A stretch of 64,000 nucleotides of DNA. Origin: Cladocopium goreaui (taxonomy: Eukaryota; Sar; Dinophyceae; Suessiales; Symbiodiniaceae). The stretch's first letter is position 1, and each line of letters begins with the position of its first letter. Shown here piece after piece: positions 55,501 through 64,000 of this stretch. Below the pieces are notes generated by a model. It was given only the letters and a program-made list of their open reading frames with translations. It searched no databases and was not told the DNA's origin. The stretch spans positions 505,501 through 569,500 of the forward strand of contig CAMXCT020002669.1 in NCBI GenBank assembly GCA_947184155.2. The letters are read 5' to 3'. The position numbers and the translations under genes were made by a program.

Positions 55501-58500
55501 CTTCTCCCGTCCTGTTCTGTTGGGGAATGTTGGTGCGAAGTATCCCACTTACAGACTGCACAGCAAGTCATTAGTTGCTATTCCCACTATCCCATAGGAT
55601 CCATGTATGGTATATATGCTAACATTTTTGGGGTATATTGATGGTAAATGTTACCATATACAGCATACATGGATCCTATGGGTATTCCAACATATTACCA
55701 TTATTACCAACATTTAGTTGGCTTCACTGATTTTGTTTCCAAAAAACTGGAGACACACGGGCCTGGTGAGGGACCAACCACCATGCAGGAAAAAGGTATC
55801 CATGATGGCGCCCACCAGCGGGATGACAATGCGCTTCAGAACTTTGGAGAAAATGGAAGCCTTGGGGCTGACGCCATACTTCTTCATGGCCAGCTCCTGG
55901 AATTCGCCGTCACCTGCCATAGGTATCCATAGGTTATAAATGGTAAGATCTTATAGAAGTCATCCCAAAAATTGCAGTGGAACTGCCAAAACAGATCCAA
56001 ATTCGGAAAGGTCAAGATGAAATTCGACACTTGTCCTCAGTGCCGTCGGTTTGTTTCGTGTATTTTGCCGATTCTGTCCACCTGGGAGGAGCCTCTGCAT
56101 ATAATCTTGCTGGTAGGCAGGGGCTTTCACCGAGTCTCCCTTGGCCAAGCTGGCCCAAATACCAAGAAAAGTCCAGGCAGAACCCCCATCAAAGAGCATA
56201 TGCGATCGAGAGAACGCCAGCACCCCACCTTAAGACAGTTGCAAATCTGAAGGCAATGCTTGGGATACACGTATGCTTGGACATGTGGCTTACATTCCAT
56301 GGAAGTACTTGTTTGTTGGATATCAACTGTACATTTAGTATGTCTACAATCTACCCTCCAGTAAATTAACATAGACCCTGGCAGATAGGGGTTGGGTTAG
56401 TTTCCACTAAAAAATATGATATTTTATGTTATTTGCAGGGCCTACGTCAATTTACCAGAGGGTATGATTTAAAATTTAGTCATGTTTCATGAAGGTGGAT
56501 GAAAACTAATGCCAGGATTCAGCCAAGTCTCATAGAACTTTGAACATATCCGGCGACAGGAATACAAGCCCAAAAATGAAGCACCGTGCGGAATAATCAC
56601 TAAGCTTTCCTTTTCACAAGAATGCACCAAGTACATCCAAGTACAAGATAGTACAAGATAGTACAAGTACGTTGGATTTGGGATAGTCACTTCTAATTTT
56701 GCATTACAGCCCCATTTTTCCACATCTTCGGAAATCTCCAACAAGTACTGTTCCGCGACTCGGCTCAAAGATCTCAAAGGATGGATCCAAGAACTTGGAT
56801 GGTTCAACCATGGCAGGTTTAACACTTTAACACAAAATCCGGACAATGTGATAAGCCAGTAAAACATGACGAAATTTCTATGTGAATTTTGGTACCCCAT
56901 TTCCTATCTCTTGAACCATAGCCACTTCCATCCTTATAGATGGTCAGCTTGATGGCTGCCGCTGCGCAGAGTCCCTGGCGAACACTCCAGGGCCGATGGA
57001 AGGTCGCAAGGTCCAGAAGCCTCTTCTCCTGGTTCCACCCGGCGCAACCGTGTTGGTTGCACATGTTGCTTGGCAACGCCGAAACAGACGGATATGACAA
57101 TTGCAGTGACCCACACAAATTGTTGGATGTTCATCAACAACATTTTTTGGGTCGTCCATTTTTGAAACCTCTGCTTGATAAACCAACGATCGACTGGTTG
57201 AAGGTGAAACGAACCCCTCCCCAAAATATCAGTCTACACAGGCATTTGGCAAGCAAAATAATATTTGAACGTCACTGTATACCAACCAGGATAGTGATGG
57301 TCTGAGTTGTCTCGTCGTTCGTTGTTGTTGGTTGGCCATAACATTCCATAGTATCTTGATGGAATTCCCATTAAATATCATCACCGTGAGATAATGTGAG
57401 ATACCACGGGGGTACCAGTTCCAAAAACCGACCAGTGGGTCATGGTGAGGGAACAACACAGGTATCAATAATGACCGTTCTACTACTGGCAATCCTACAG
57501 ATTTCGTCCTCGATACGCACCGGTGCACTTTCTTCTGAGGATTTCACCACTGTGAAAGGCACACCTCCGGGGCTCAAGGAAGTGGCTCGAAACAGGCCTC
57601 GAAACAACTGAATACCAATATACCAATAGGTCATAAGAAGTCTAAGTATGGTCGCATTGAAGTCGCATTTGTGGCACACCAGTTAACAGTTATCAGCAGC
57701 TAGCTGGTGAAAGCACTCCAATAGTGACCACCTTGCATTGCATGTGCCTCAAACTCTTCATGTCTAGCCTGCTGGAGACATAAACTGACACAAGTCAAAG
57801 TACGCGTAGCTCCCAAAGGTACATCGTTGTTCTGAAAGTCTCGCTTAAACATCTTTGCAATTCTTCGCGCATAAACATAGAACTAAGATGAACTAAGACT
57901 CCTACACTTCAAATGGAGTCCGATCCGAAAACACCACCAAAACAGTAAGTCCATTCAACCAGCCAGGTCATAATTCACTAACTTGAAAGTTGGGCTATAT
58001 TGAATCACCATGGGTTTCAATACTAAGTCACGGTCTAATTTAATGATTCTAATGGCTTGGATGATTTGGGGTACTACTGGGGATCCCCCAGTTATCCCCA
58101 ACCATTAGGAAACCTCCGTCTTGGGAGAATTTCCCGTATACCACCATTCTGGGTCAATTTTCCCACAATTCACTGATCATTATCCATCATATCCAGTTCA
58201 TATCCCAATGGATATTTCCATGAGTTGTGTTCATTTCCCTTACAAACTAACCATCTAACACCACCATCGGATCCACCATCTAACCATCATGGACTAAACT
58301 GCCCCACCTGCGCCGTTCAGCTGGATGATCTCGCCGTCCTCCTTGTAGCGACCGGCCGCCTTGGGCACCAAATCCAGGGCTTTGGACCTCGATCGCCGGT
58401 GAAGCCAACGAATGGTGAAGCCATGGGGAAAATGATGGGAAGAATGATGGGACAATGATAGAACATCAGGAGAAATGATGGTATTTATGGGTGAATTCAT

Positions 58501-61123
58501 CAGATTAATCAGCAAAAATGATGGTTTTATGATATTTAACCGTCAAAAATGATGAACAAAGCTGGTTCAACCATCAAAAACGATGATTTATCACCAATTT
58601 TATGAGATATTGTCAAGGGGACATATTTCACGAAATGGATACTATGACATCGGGTGTGTCTGCAAATTGGGTACTCCACACAAATGACAGTTGCATAGGA
58701 AACATTATGACAAACAAGTGGATAAAATGGGTTACCCTATTTTCATAAAGTAATGCGTGTAGTTTCATAGCTTTCCGCATACTTTTTTGTTCCCATGCAA
58801 ATGGCAACTCAGCCCCAGATTATATATATATATACATAATATGGGTTTGTCCAAGACTTAGTACCCCTGTACATCTGGTTGAAAACCTGAAGCGTTGGGA
58901 TATCCAGGTATTCCTGTTTTTTGGACGACCCCTGGTGACAAGGTGAATCAGTTGAGTGAAGCAAAGACTGGAGGATGAGCTACTGAGTCTTATACACATA
59001 AGGACAAACTATATAGACTGATATAGACATAGATTGACAAGCAACATCATAACCTGATTTCCTTTGGACGTGTGATCCAACAATATCCAACACACAAACG
59101 AATCCACAACCAGCCTCTGCCTCCATGAATCAATTCCTTCCATTCCTCATCACCTTCCCACTGCGCCCCGGGACAAGGACTGCTTCAAGCGCTTCTCGTC
59201 ACATTTTGGCAGGCGCAAGGCGATAGCTGGATAGGTGGCAAAGCACAGGGGCATCATCCCGAACATCTGCTCTCCCTGCAATGAACGGCAACCGCATCCC
59301 CTGCTTGAATGGTGGGGGTCGTGATGTCTGCATGAGTCAGCATTTGGAAAACGTCAAAGCAATTGGGTTTGCTGAAAAAAACTGGATCCACTCCTTTTGG
59401 CGAAGGTTGACGCATAGCAATATCACTGAAATCCTCGATCCTTCTTGTTTTTTAACATCTGAGCTGTGGTTGGTTTTGTCAACTGCAAAACACAGAGAAT
59501 CCTGGATGATATCAGGCAGGAAGGTTACGAACCAGCTTCTAGGTAGCGTCTCTTTGCCAAAAAACACCTTGCGATACATTTGTCCACCGTGGGGTTGTAT
59601 GATGTCGTATGGATCTAAGACGAACAAACTAACAACTAAGTCTAACAAATACCGGTAGTCTGATGTAGTGTTCACGAAGACTATTTTTCGTCCACTGGCG
59701 AGGAACAACAACGCCTTTTTCAAGACTTGTTTCATCTTCCAAACCTACTTGGTGGCTGGCTTTGGATTAGAGTACTTGTAAGTACTTGCAAGTACTGTTA
59801 CAACCGGGTTATAAGCTATTGTAAATTCCGTAAGTCAGCTAAGTTTTTAAGTTTTTTTAGGGCACATACAAGCTACTTCTAGGAGTTGGTCACTTGTATG
59901 TTTTGTAACTATTTTTGTTAACTTTCTAGAACATATATAGTTTTCGAACTTATAACTAACTTAGCAAACTTAACTTTTTTGCATGTTCAAAAATTAGCAA
60001 TTTTGTTTTTCTTTTATGTTTCGTTATTTTTGATTATTTTGTTAACAGGATGTGTTTGGAACGCATGTGACAAAATCAGTTGGAAAGTTATTTCTTGGCA
60101 AAGAATTGCTTTGAAACACTGCGGCTCATTGGGGCGCAGGTGCCAAACATCTTTTCTTGCTGCTATGCTGGGTAGAAATTACAATTTTGAGTTCAGAGAA
60201 ACTGTGTCTGAAAAAAAAAACAGTTCAAAACTCACCCATGGAATGATGACAAATGCAAACATTTACTCAAAGGGAGGTTGAAAAAAGAGGGAACATGTAG
60301 AATGTGTAGGAATGTATCGGGATGTATCGGACAAAAAAATGGAGTTATACATGTATAACTCGAAAAACATGGAGTTATACATGTATAACTCGAAAAAAAA
60401 TGAATTCTACATTCCTATACATTCCTACACATTACATATTTTTCGCAGGTTTTGGGATGTGTGGTTTTAAAAGTTAATGTTTTTTTTGGGCTGCTCATTG
60501 AGCCGCCGTGCTAGCATGTTCCCCACGTATGGTTATACTACAACCGCAGCGGCTCATTGAGCCGCTTTTATATGCTTTTATACAAATTAGGATCAGGAAT
60601 AACTGTTCTGCAAGGTTGCCTTGCAGCATCATCAAATTCCTCTTTGCTGCGGCTCATGGAACCGCACACTAGCCAATTCAAGGTTTTATTAAAGAAACAT
60701 GAATATTGTGTTTTCGACACTGTTTCAAAAATCAGCTCAAAACATAATTCTTACTCAAACAACAAAAACTTAGAGAACTTATAAGTTTTGCAAGTTCAAC
60801 TTAGAGAATTTAGGTTTTAAATTAACAAATCATCTATTGCTAAGTTTTTCAAGTTAACTTATAAGTAGTGCAAGTGCTTAAAGTGCTACAACTTACTTAT
60901 AATTTTCCTACTCCAAACCCAGCCACCAAGTAGTACACTAACCCAAACACTGCCCTCCAAATATGGTTGGAAAAGGCTTTACACCCAACTGTCATTTCTC
61001 CACAACTGCAAAAACGGCCTTTGGCACAATCATCTCTGTGGGACCATCATACAGTTTCATGCTTGGTCTGATGACTTCAGTGGATGACCGGCTCTGGCCG
61101 AAGAGCCACTGAAAGCATCCCAT
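49467..61123 (-). CDS. Multi-exon gene(s) of unrecognised function starting MGCFQWLFG
   Basis: ATG at 61123 opens MGCFQWLFGQSRSSTEVIRP, a Gly2-Cys3 start typical for N-myristoylated/palmitoylated proteins. Exons 61123-61004, 59275-59154, 58387-58308 and 57549-57460 join in phase with GT-AG introns: ...PKAVFAV-GEQMFGMMPLCF..., ...RGAVGR-SKALDLVPKAAG..., ...EIIQLNGA-VVKSSEESAPVR. Further exons with good splice sites lie at 55913-55782, 55214-~55020, 53484-53357, 52353-52138, 49954-49730 and 49527-49467 (stop TGA 49467-49469). These may be the same gene or a second one, because phase could not be checked over the long introns. I recognise no domain. One exon (IVIPLVGAIMDTFFL) looks membrane-embedded. 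A glutathione-S-transferase- or PGES-like fold was considered but not supported. Confidence 0.45.
49730..49954 (-). CDS. Exon of unrecognised protein
   Basis: Acceptor TCACAG, CSCFVQEARAEQGKTVLQGF then SMVFLEELRKFAARLCQFWP and a helical tail, donor GTTACT. Long, clean, helical exon. Confidence 0.55.
52138..52353 (-). CDS. Exon of unrecognised protein
   Basis: Acceptor GCCCAG, PRFAVNNSSKRALPDFGSGR then CQSVITNAGPTIFLPADGGI and EVHLDPSVFSSAGCTKAQRE, donor GTACAG. All three minus frames are open over this stretch because it is GC-rich, but this one has the most protein-like composition. Confidence 0.45.
53357..53484 (-). CDS. Exon of unrecognised protein
   Basis: Acceptor CTACCAG, GLASHLHQALSVKEGSLESQ then KELWRTITGACHRGVEYLGF, ending before GTTGGA. 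Alpha-helical pattern with regular hydrophobic spacing. Confidence 0.5.
55020..55214 (-). CDS. Exon of unrecognised protein
   Basis: Acceptor ATAGCAG, PKKWHPLLPGRHRLFFSDDD then LARLKEEATPKEVPANMDNW and VTLSCRAVLEKNF. Strongly protein-like; the left boundary is uncertain. Confidence 0.5.
55591..55682. mobile_element. Hairpin MITE-like element, family C
   Basis: This 92-bp near-perfect hairpin starts CCCATAGGATCCATGTATG and ends CATACATGGATCCTATGGG, with TAT on both sides. The terminal 19 bp pair perfectly and the inner arms pair with a few mismatches. It lies between exons of the 49-61-kb gene. Confidence 0.75.
55782..55913 (-). CDS. Exon with a probable membrane segment
   Basis: Acceptor ATGGCAG, GDGEFQELAMKKYGVSPKAS then IFSKVLKRIVIPLVGAIMDT FFLH, donor GTGGTT. 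The IVIPLVGAIMDTFFL stretch could be a transmembrane helix. Confidence 0.5.
56354..56462. mobile_element. MITE-like foldback element, family A copy 4
   Basis: This 109-bp element starts CCCTCCAGTAAATTAACATA, ends GTCAATTTACCAGAGGG and has TA on both sides. The inner arms pair CATAGACCCTG with CAGGGCCTACG; the interior differs from copies 1 and 2, so only the ends are conserved. Confidence 0.75.
57460..57549 (-). CDS. Fourth exon
   Basis: Acceptor TTCACAG, VVKSSEESAPVRIEDEICRI then ASSRTVIIDT, donor GTGTTG. The next exon downstream is probably within 57070-56940 (NQEKRLLDLATFHRPWSVRQ or an overlapping frame), but its frame is ambiguous. Confidence 0.5.
58308..58387 (-). CDS. Third exon
   Basis: Acceptor ATCGAG, SKALDLVPKAAGRYKEDGEI then IQLNGA, donor GTGGGG. 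In phase with both neighbours. Confidence 0.5.
59154..59275 (-). CDS. Second exon
   Basis: Acceptor TTGCAG, GEQMFGMMPLCFATYPAIAL then RLPKCDEKRLKQSLSRGAVG and a split Arg codon, donor GTGATG. The joins on both sides keep the frame. Confidence 0.5.
59337..59735 (-). CDS. 132-codon open frame in the presumed first intron, unknown
   Basis: Begins MKQVLKKALLFLASGRKIVF and contains hydrophobic stretches (YRYLLDLVVSLFVLDPYD). It ends just before exon 2 of the MGCFQWLFG gene, and starts 10 bp from the left end of the TIR element at 59745. No domain is recognised. Length and composition are better than chance for this window, but splice sites and a homologue are lacking, so it may be an unrelated exon, a gene fragment or chance. 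Confidence 0.3.
   Translation of the reverse strand: MKQVLKKALLFLASGRKIVFVNTTSDYRYLLDLVVSLFVLDPYDIIQPHGGQMYRKVFFGKETLPRSWFVTFLPDIIQDSLCFAVDKTNHSSDVKKQEGSRISVILLCVNLRQKEWIQFFSANPIALTFSKC
59745..60933. mobile_element. 1.2-kb element with terminal inverted repeats and nested palindromes
   Basis: The left end CTACTTGGTGGCTGGCTTTG is matched in inverse by the right end (reverse complement CTACTTGGTGGCTGGGTTTG). Diverged inverted similarity continues inward for about 100 bp (AAGTACTTGCAAGTAC, TTATAAG). The centre has a second inverted pair of about 26 bp (60300-60325 with 60410-60435) enclosing two copies of the perfect palindrome GAGTTATACATGTATAACTC (60342-60361 and 60372-60391). AGCGGCTCATTGAGCCGCT-type palindromes occur near 60121, 60490, 60548 and 60649. 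A 100-codon plus frame (59979-60281) is the only sizeable ORF and shows no transposase motif. It is probably a non-autonomous DNA transposon. Confidence 0.7.
61004..61123 (-). CDS. First exon, possible N-myristoylated start
   Basis: ATG at 61123, MGCFQWLFGQSRSSTEVIRP then SMKLYDGPTEMIVPKAVFAV, ending before GTGGAG. The next exon joins in phase 0. The presence of MGC directly at the start is consistent with lipid anchoring. Confidence 0.5.
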
Positions 61124-61679
61124 GGTCCGCAGGAGTCAGTTAGCGCAGTTGGCGGCTTGGCAAAAACGCGCCAAGTGGTTACCCTTTTTTGAGCCGAATC
61201 TTGCCTGAAATTCCGGTGAATGAAACTAAACCAAAAGGGTCAGTTCCTATCATCTTCGACTCTCTCCCTGACAGTCTGAATATCTTGTTCAAACTTCTGT
61301 TTCCTAGCTGGGATGGATCAAAATCTTCCAACCCCCAAGCTGATGAACTTCTAGGGTCCACTGGAAATCGGCCGCCTCACCGGAAATCGGCCGCTTGGCT
61401 GCGCGGGATTCCTGGGGGCTGATGCCATGGAGCCCCGGCCATCTTTAGACGCCTTGCATCTTTTCAATAGCCTGTATATATTATAAAATCACACGCATTA
61501 AATTATCCCACCATTTATACCAATAGTGCCGCACAAAGCGGTGGCGGAAGTTTCAAAAATAGGAAACCTGTAGGAGAGGTTCGTTGTTGTGAATCACGGA
61601 TGGCAGAGCGAACCCGCTGATGGACCGAAAGGTGGTTGGAGTTGTGTTTTCTGGGGTGGTTGCCATGGTTGCAGTGGTC

Positions 61680-62771
61680 ACCTGACCACAACTGCTGGAT
61701 GTAGTGTGGTGTAGTTGTAGCTGTAGTGTAGTGTAGTGGAGTTGTAGCTGTGGTGTAATGTAATTAGTGTAGTGTGGCTGCAGTTGCAGCTGTGGTGTGG
61801 CGTAATTAGTGTAGTGTAGTGTGGGGTACTGTAATGCTGTGTACTGTAGTGTGGTATAGCGCCCTGTAGCCTAGCGTAGTGTAGTGTAGAGTATTGTAGT
61901 TGTAGTTGCAGTTATAGTTATATAGTTGTAGTTGTAGTGTAATTAGCGTAGTGTAATGCAGTGGTAGTTGTAGTTGTAGTTGCAAATGTAGTTGTAGCTG
62001 TAGCGTTATGTAATGTAATTAGTGTAGTGTAATGTTGTGCAATGTAGTGTAGTTGAGTTGCATTTGTAGTTGTAGTCGTAGTGTACTGCAGTGTCATTAG
62101 CGTAGTGTAGTTTAATGTAATGTAGTTGTAGTAGTAGTAGTAGTAGTACTAGTAGTACTAGTAGTACTAGTAGTACTAGTAGTACTAGTACTACTAGTAC
62201 TACTAGTACTACTAGTACTATAGTAGTCGTCGTCGTCGTCGTCGTCGTGGTAGTGGTAGTGGTAGTTATAGTGGTAGTGGTAGTGGTAGTGGTAGTGGTA
62301 GTGGTAGTGGTAGTAGTAGTAGTAGTAGTAGTAGTTTCAGCAGTAGCAGTAGCAGTAGCAGTAGCAGTAGCAGTAGTAGTAGCAGTAGTAGTAGTAGTAG
62401 TAGGAGTAGTAGTAGTAGTAGTAGTAGCAGTAGTAGTAGTAGTAGTAGTAGGAGTAGTAGTAGTAGCAGCAGCAGTAGTAGCAGCAGTAGTAGTTGCAGT
62501 TGTAGTCGTTAGTAGTTTGTGGATAGTGGTTAGTGGTTAGTCGTTAGTAGTTTGCAGTTAGTAGTTAGTAATTAGAAGTGAGTGGTGAATAGTGAGTAGT
62601 GAGAAGTGAGTAGTTAGTAGCAGTAGTAGCAGTAGTAGCAGTAGTAGCAGTAGTAGCAGTAGTAGTAGTAACAGTAGTAGCAGTAGTAGCAGCAGTAGTG
62701 GTTGTTGTAGTAGTTGTTGTAGCTGTAGTTGTAGTTGTAGTTGTAGGTGTTGCTGTTGCTGTTGCTCTTGT

Positions 62772-62809
<38 letters not shown>

Positions 62810-63420
62810 TTGCTGTTGTTGCTGTTGTTGTTGTTGTTCCATATGGTGTTCTTTATGTTGTTCTTTATGTTGTTCTATTTGTTGTTCTATGTGTTGTTCT
62901 ATATGTCGTTCTATATGTTGTTCTATTTGTTGTTCTATATGTTGTTCTATATGTTGTTCTATGTGTTGTTCTTTATGTTGTTCTATATGTTGTTCTACAT
63001 GTTGTTGTATGTTGTTGTATATGTAGTTGTACAGGTAGTTGTATATGTAGTTGTATATCTAGTTGTATACCTAGTCTAGTTGTATATGTAGTTGTATATA
63101 TAGCTGTACCTGTAGTTGTATATGTAGTTGTAGTTGTAGTTCTAGTAGTAGTAGTAGTAGTTGTTGTTGTTGTTGTAGTGTAATTAGTGTAATTAGTGTA
63201 ATTAGTGTAATTAGTGTAATTAGTGTAATTAGTGTAGTTAGTGTAATTAGTGTAATTAGTGTAATTAGTGTAATTGTAATTAGTGTAATTAGTGTAATGT
63301 AGTGTAATTAGATGTAGCTAGTGTAGTGTAGTGCAGTGCAGTGTAGTGATGTGTAGTGTAGTGTAGTGCAATTCGTGTAGTGTAATTCGTGTAGTGTAAT
63401 GTAGCGTAGTATATTTGCAT
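61680..63420. repeat. 1.7-kb compound microsatellite/minisatellite region
   Basis: In order: TGTAGTGTAGT-type (about 61690-62110), TAG/TAC palindromic blocks with ACTAGT (62125-62220), CGT then GTGGTA and TAG/CAG runs (62225-62510), CAGTAG and TTGTAG (62600-62750), TTGCTG (62750-62835), TTGTTCTATATG 12-mers (62842-63015), TTGTATATG-type (63020-63160), TGTAATTAG 9-mers (63176-63305) and GTAGTGTA again (63310-63410). It yields long Val, Gln or Leu frames on both strands that are artefacts. Confidence 0.85.
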
Positions 63421-63479
63421 TTGCATTTGTATATCTATCTATCTACCTATCTATCTACCTATCTGTCTGTCTGTCTAGC

Positions 63480-63690
63480 TGGAAGCATGAAAACGAAGCT
63501 ATTCTGCGAGACTTCCTCAGCTTTTGAACTTGACAACATCAAAAAGCAGCAATTCCGCGAGACTTCTTCAATTTTTGAACTTGACAGCGTCAAAAATGAA
63601 GCAATTCTGCGAGACTTCCTCAATTTTCGAAGTTGGCAGTTGGCAACATGAAAAACGAAGCAATTCTACGAGACTTCCTTCAATAATGGA
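63480..63690. repeat. About 60-bp tandem repeat, 3.5 units
   Basis: Units share GAAGCAATTCTGCGAGACTT, CCTCAATTTTTGAACTTGAC and CAACATCAAAAA. They are degenerate and not in register with an obvious gene. Confidence 0.7.
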
Positions 63691-63749
63691 AAGTTGAGTG
63701 AAGAGCTGACGGCCTCGTGCCATTGCGTTTTGCGATTTTTCCAGTCCAT

Positions 63750-64000
63750 GTCTCTAAAGTATTGCGCCTGCCACGAAAAAGTGATGCCAGGTCATACAAA
63801 CTGCTGCACCTGTCACACAAAAGTCATCTCCCCAAAACTTAGGATCTGATGCTCCAAATGCAACCCCTCTCAGGAAATCAGCGCCCTGACCTCCTAACAT
63901 CTCTGATGAACATGTCTCTTGTACTGCACCTGCCACGGAAAATGCATCTTTGCAGATCCTCTTCAAATGTCCCACGCCTGCTATCGTTTTTGGAAATGCT
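63750..64000 (-). other. Possible exon or repeat with VAGA/FRGRR-type periodicity
   Basis: One minus frame (63754-63975) repeats F(S/C/F)V(A/T)GA(V/A/I) about three times. A different minus frame contains IFRGRCST and LFRGRRNT. FRGRR-type repeats occur in dinoflagellate predicted proteins as I recall, but I cannot tell which frame is used or whether it is transcribed. Confidence 0.25.

Noticed and set aside
61189-61422. Overlapping plus and minus frames (ILPEIPVNETKPKG... and the reverse)
   Set aside because: Both look protein-like, neither has a domain or clear splice sites, so no strand can be preferred.
62247-63183. Poly-Val, poly-Gln and poly-Leu frames
   Set aside because: They are produced by trinucleotide repeats, with no unique sequence, start context or splice sites.
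1-64000. Dinoflagellate spliced-leader relics, telomeric TTTAGGG arrays and CRISPR-like arrays
   Set aside because: No segment matching the spliced-leader core, no telomeric run and no regularly spaced repeats with unique spacers were seen.

Overview
The window reads like nuclear DNA of a dinoflagellate, most probably of the Symbiodiniaceae type. This is an inference. Coding sequence is scattered as exons of roughly 60-230 bp in long introns, and several introns are only phase-consistent with a GC (not GT) donor. The recognisable domains (ubiquitin-like folds split over exons, DUF4116-type repeats of the 'DREVVLAAVRQNG' kind, a J-domain protein with 'GFDAxxGRYxV' modules) are a combination I associate with dinoflagellate gene sets. 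No bacterial operon, rRNA, tRNA gene or CRISPR array is visible, and no spliced-leader relic was found.

Layout. At 1-340 (minus) is the start of a retrotransposon-like polyprotein leaving the left edge, preceded by a primer-binding-site-like hairpin. 400-14,850 is mostly intron or intergenic DNA with a few candidate exons and small palindromic repeats. 14,859-19,283 (minus) holds exons of a protein with two ubiquitin-like domains. 17,757-18,195 is a 10-bp tandem array. 25,323-29,110 (minus) is a DnaJ-type gene. 30,907-38,388 (minus) is a gene with a ubiquitin-like N-terminus followed by many DUF4116-type repeats. 49,467-61,123 (minus) contains at least nine exons of one or more unrecognised genes beginning MGCFQWLFG. 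61,680-63,420 is a very large compound microsatellite, followed by two short-period coding-like repeats.

The most unusual object is a 6.5-kb intact-looking element at 41,757-48,238 (plus strand). It is bounded by two direct repeats of 383 bp that I read as identical, and it carries four long ORFs without introns: a 570-aa protein of unknown type, a 362-aa SR-rich/coiled-coil protein resembling a Gag-like nucleic-acid binder, a 312-aa reverse-transcriptase-like protein with motifs A, B and C (but YVDN in place of YVDD), and a 139-aa SR-rich protein with an internal duplication. I see no protease, integrase, RNase H or GIY-YIG endonuclease, and no tRNA primer-binding site next to the left repeat. 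A run of 106 open codons in frame after the ORF2 stop ends overlapping the open RT frame, which suggests ORF2 and the RT may be expressed by recoding or splicing.

The window also carries at least three families of tiny palindromic (MITE-like) elements: one with TA flanks (four complete copies), one with a 10-bp target duplication, and one 92-bp near-perfect hairpin. A 1.2-kb element with long terminal inverted repeats and nested palindromes sits in the presumed first intron of the 61-kb gene. Exon boundaries were read by eye. Those with agreeing phase on both sides are the strongest; the rest are approximate.
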